From contig JACTNB010000013.1 in NCBI GenBank assembly GCA_014584345.1, positions 434,001 to 498,000 on the forward strand: a stretch of 64,000 nt of DNA, in the 5' to 3' direction. Positions 63,011-64,000 of this stretch are shown piece by piece. Source of the stretch: Planctomycetota bacterium. Its GTDB lineage: Bacteria > Planctomycetota > Planctomycetia > Planctomycetales > Planctomycetaceae. The position numbers and the translations under genes were made by a program. The notes below the pieces were generated by a model. The model ran no database searches. It worked only from the letters and a program-made list of their open reading frames with translations, and was not told where the DNA came from. How positions within the stretch are numbered: the stretch's first letter is position 1; every line of letters begins with the position of its first letter.

Positions 63011-64000
63011 TAGGCTCCCGCGCGGGTTTCAAAGTGAGTCGGTTTGTTCCAGGTTTCCCCGCCGCTTGCCAACCAGTCGGCCGTCCATTGCAGCATCTGT
63101 TCGACCGTCACCCGGGGAGGGCCAAACAGACGCACGGCTTTTGCAGGATTGCTCAACCACGCCGTCGGTTGCTCCTCGCCGAATAACTCCACGCGCTTCC
63201 CCAACAGGGCGCCCAGGCGCAAAGCCAGTTCCCGCACGGAAAGGATCTCGGTCCCGGTCACGTTCACCACAAACGGGGGAGCAGCCGCGCAGGGCATGGA
63301 TTGTATCGTATGGGCCAGGGCATCCCCTTGCCAGATGAGATTGACGTACCCCATCTCGACGGAGATCGGTTCCTCAGCCAGGATTTTACGCGCCAGGTCC
63401 ACCAGCACGCCATAACGCAGATCGATGCTGTAATTCAGGCGAATCAGGGCGATCCGCGTGCCAAATTGTTCCGCCGCCTTGCGAAAAGCCGCCTCACGCC
63501 CCAGGCACGAGCGGGCATAATTGCCCGGAGGGTCCGTTTCACTTTCTTCCCGGCTCCCTCCCGAGGCTGGTGTTGTGAAGGCATAGACACATCCCGTGGA
63601 AAGGGCCACAATGCGTGCGTCGCGGAAATGCCGGGCAACCCTTTCAGGCATCTCCACGTTCATCCGTTCCAGTAATTCCGGTTGCTGGCTCGTGCCGAAT
63701 TTCACACCCGCCAGAAAGAAGATCTGGTCAAAAACAGGCAAGCTCTCGAGGTGTGCCGGATCACTCAAATCGGCTGCCAGCACGGGGATGCCTGCCCGCT
63801 CGAAGGCCTCGCGCGATTGCGGGGAACCAAAGCGGGAAATGGCCGTGACGGCTGCCTGACGCCCCAGTTGCTGGCAGGCCTTGTGCAGCATCAGGCATAG
63901 ATGCAGGCCCATCTTGCCCCCCGCTCCCAGCACGGCGAACGTTCCCGGCAACTGCTCCACTGCCGCCAGCACCTCGGGCGGAGGGGTGGAAATCAGGGTG
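63007..64000 (-). CDS. NAD(P)-dependent epimerase/dehydratase-like protein (start outside window)
   Basis: At least 331 residues; the frame is open to the right edge, so the true start may lie beyond it. GTG at 63972 is the first in-window start candidate. The coenzyme motif is FAVLGAGGKMGLHL (GXGGXXG) and the active site region VALSTGCVYAFT, followed by NYARSCLGREAAFRK, where the usual YXXXK Tyr sits in NYARSCL and the Lys position reads Arg. The C-terminal half reads VNVTGTEILSVRELALRLG, like UDP-sugar epimerases. Cytosolic; substrate unknown. Translationally coupled to the DapA-family gene. Confidence 0.72.
   Translation of the reverse strand, partial: TLISTPPPEVLAAVEQLPGTFAVLGAGGKMGLHLCLMLHKACQQLGRQAAVTAISRFGSPQSREAFERAGIPVLAADLSDPAHLESLPVFDQIFFLAGVKFGTSQQPELLERMNVEMPERVARHFRDARIVALSTGCVYAFTTPASGGSREESETDPPGNYARSCLGREAAFRKAAEQFGTRIALIRLNYSIDLRYGVLVDLARKILAEEPISVEMGYVNLIWQGDALAHTIQSMPCAAAPPFVVNVTGTEILSVRELALRLGALLGKRVELFGEEQPTAWLSNPAKAVRLFGPPRVTVEQMLQWTADWLASGGETWNKPTHFETRAGAY

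Overview
The window reads as chromosomal DNA of a planctomycete (Planctomycetota, probably order Planctomycetales). The evidence is the gene content: three tandem DUF1559 pilin-like proteins with the H-X9-DG C-terminal motif, a DUF1549/DUF1553 protein followed by a DUF1501 Tat protein, a lysine/alanine-rich Hc2-type histone, VCBS and DUF11 surface proteins, and a split set of housekeeping genes on both strands. G+C is moderately high. No tRNA, rRNA, CRISPR array, transposase, integrase or prophage gene was seen.

Layout. 0-2.1 kb: nrfH-nrfA (minus strand), cytochrome c nitrite reductase; nrfA runs off the left edge. 2.5-4.8 kb: TadE / vWA TadG-like / TadE trio. 4.9-12.2 kb: PQQ-type beta-propeller, DUF11 surface protein, RdgB, VOC protein, RidA, membrane-anchored MsrAB. 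12.2-16.8 kb: a repeat-rich stretch with a triplicated DUF1559 array, each copy with its own copy of one terminator, plus a small lipoprotein. 17-25.4 kb: VCBS protein, an approximately 0.9-kb gene-free stretch, Hc2 histone, MnmA, AsmA-like protein, GntP permease. 25.7-32.6 kb: DUF1549 and DUF1501 proteins, metal-binding lipoprotein, DUF885 protein, MscL. 32.7-40.7 kb: nucleotide-sugar cluster (RmlA, UDP-glucuronate 4-epimerase, UDP-glucuronate decarboxylase, UDP-glucose 4-epimerase-like), a CE4 protein, phosphohexomutase, TrmB. 40.7-44.2 kb: esterase, a frameshifted M50 protease, methyltransferase, PilZ protein. 44.5-44.9 kb: a free-standing structured transcript. 45-55.3 kb: ABC exporter-like protein with all nucleotide-site motifs lost, ABC-2 permease, Na+/solute symporter with a J-domain protein, LptB, peptide deformylase, glycyl-tRNA synthetase. 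55.4-61.9 kb: metF-metH diverging from ahcY, the activated methyl cycle. 62-64 kb: DapA-family protein overlapping a sugar-epimerase-like gene that leaves the window.

The most unusual item is the small transcription unit at about 44.49-44.86 kb. It has a promoter-like sequence and a strong intrinsic terminator. It carries a ribosome-binding site complementary over 15-16 nt to the 3' end of 16S rRNA, a 14-codon ORF overlapping a 38-codon ORF in another frame, and about 100 nt downstream a copy of the 16S 3'-end sequence that can pair with its own ribosome-binding site. Second is the DUF1559 array: copies 2 and 1 have lost 21 nt and 90 nt, both in frame and from the same breakpoint, so copy 1 has lost its whole pilin-type membrane helix. 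Other points are the degenerate ABC protein, a CXXCH-type NrfA, an M50 protease broken at a C7 run, and several families of dispersed palindromic repeats next to gene ends.
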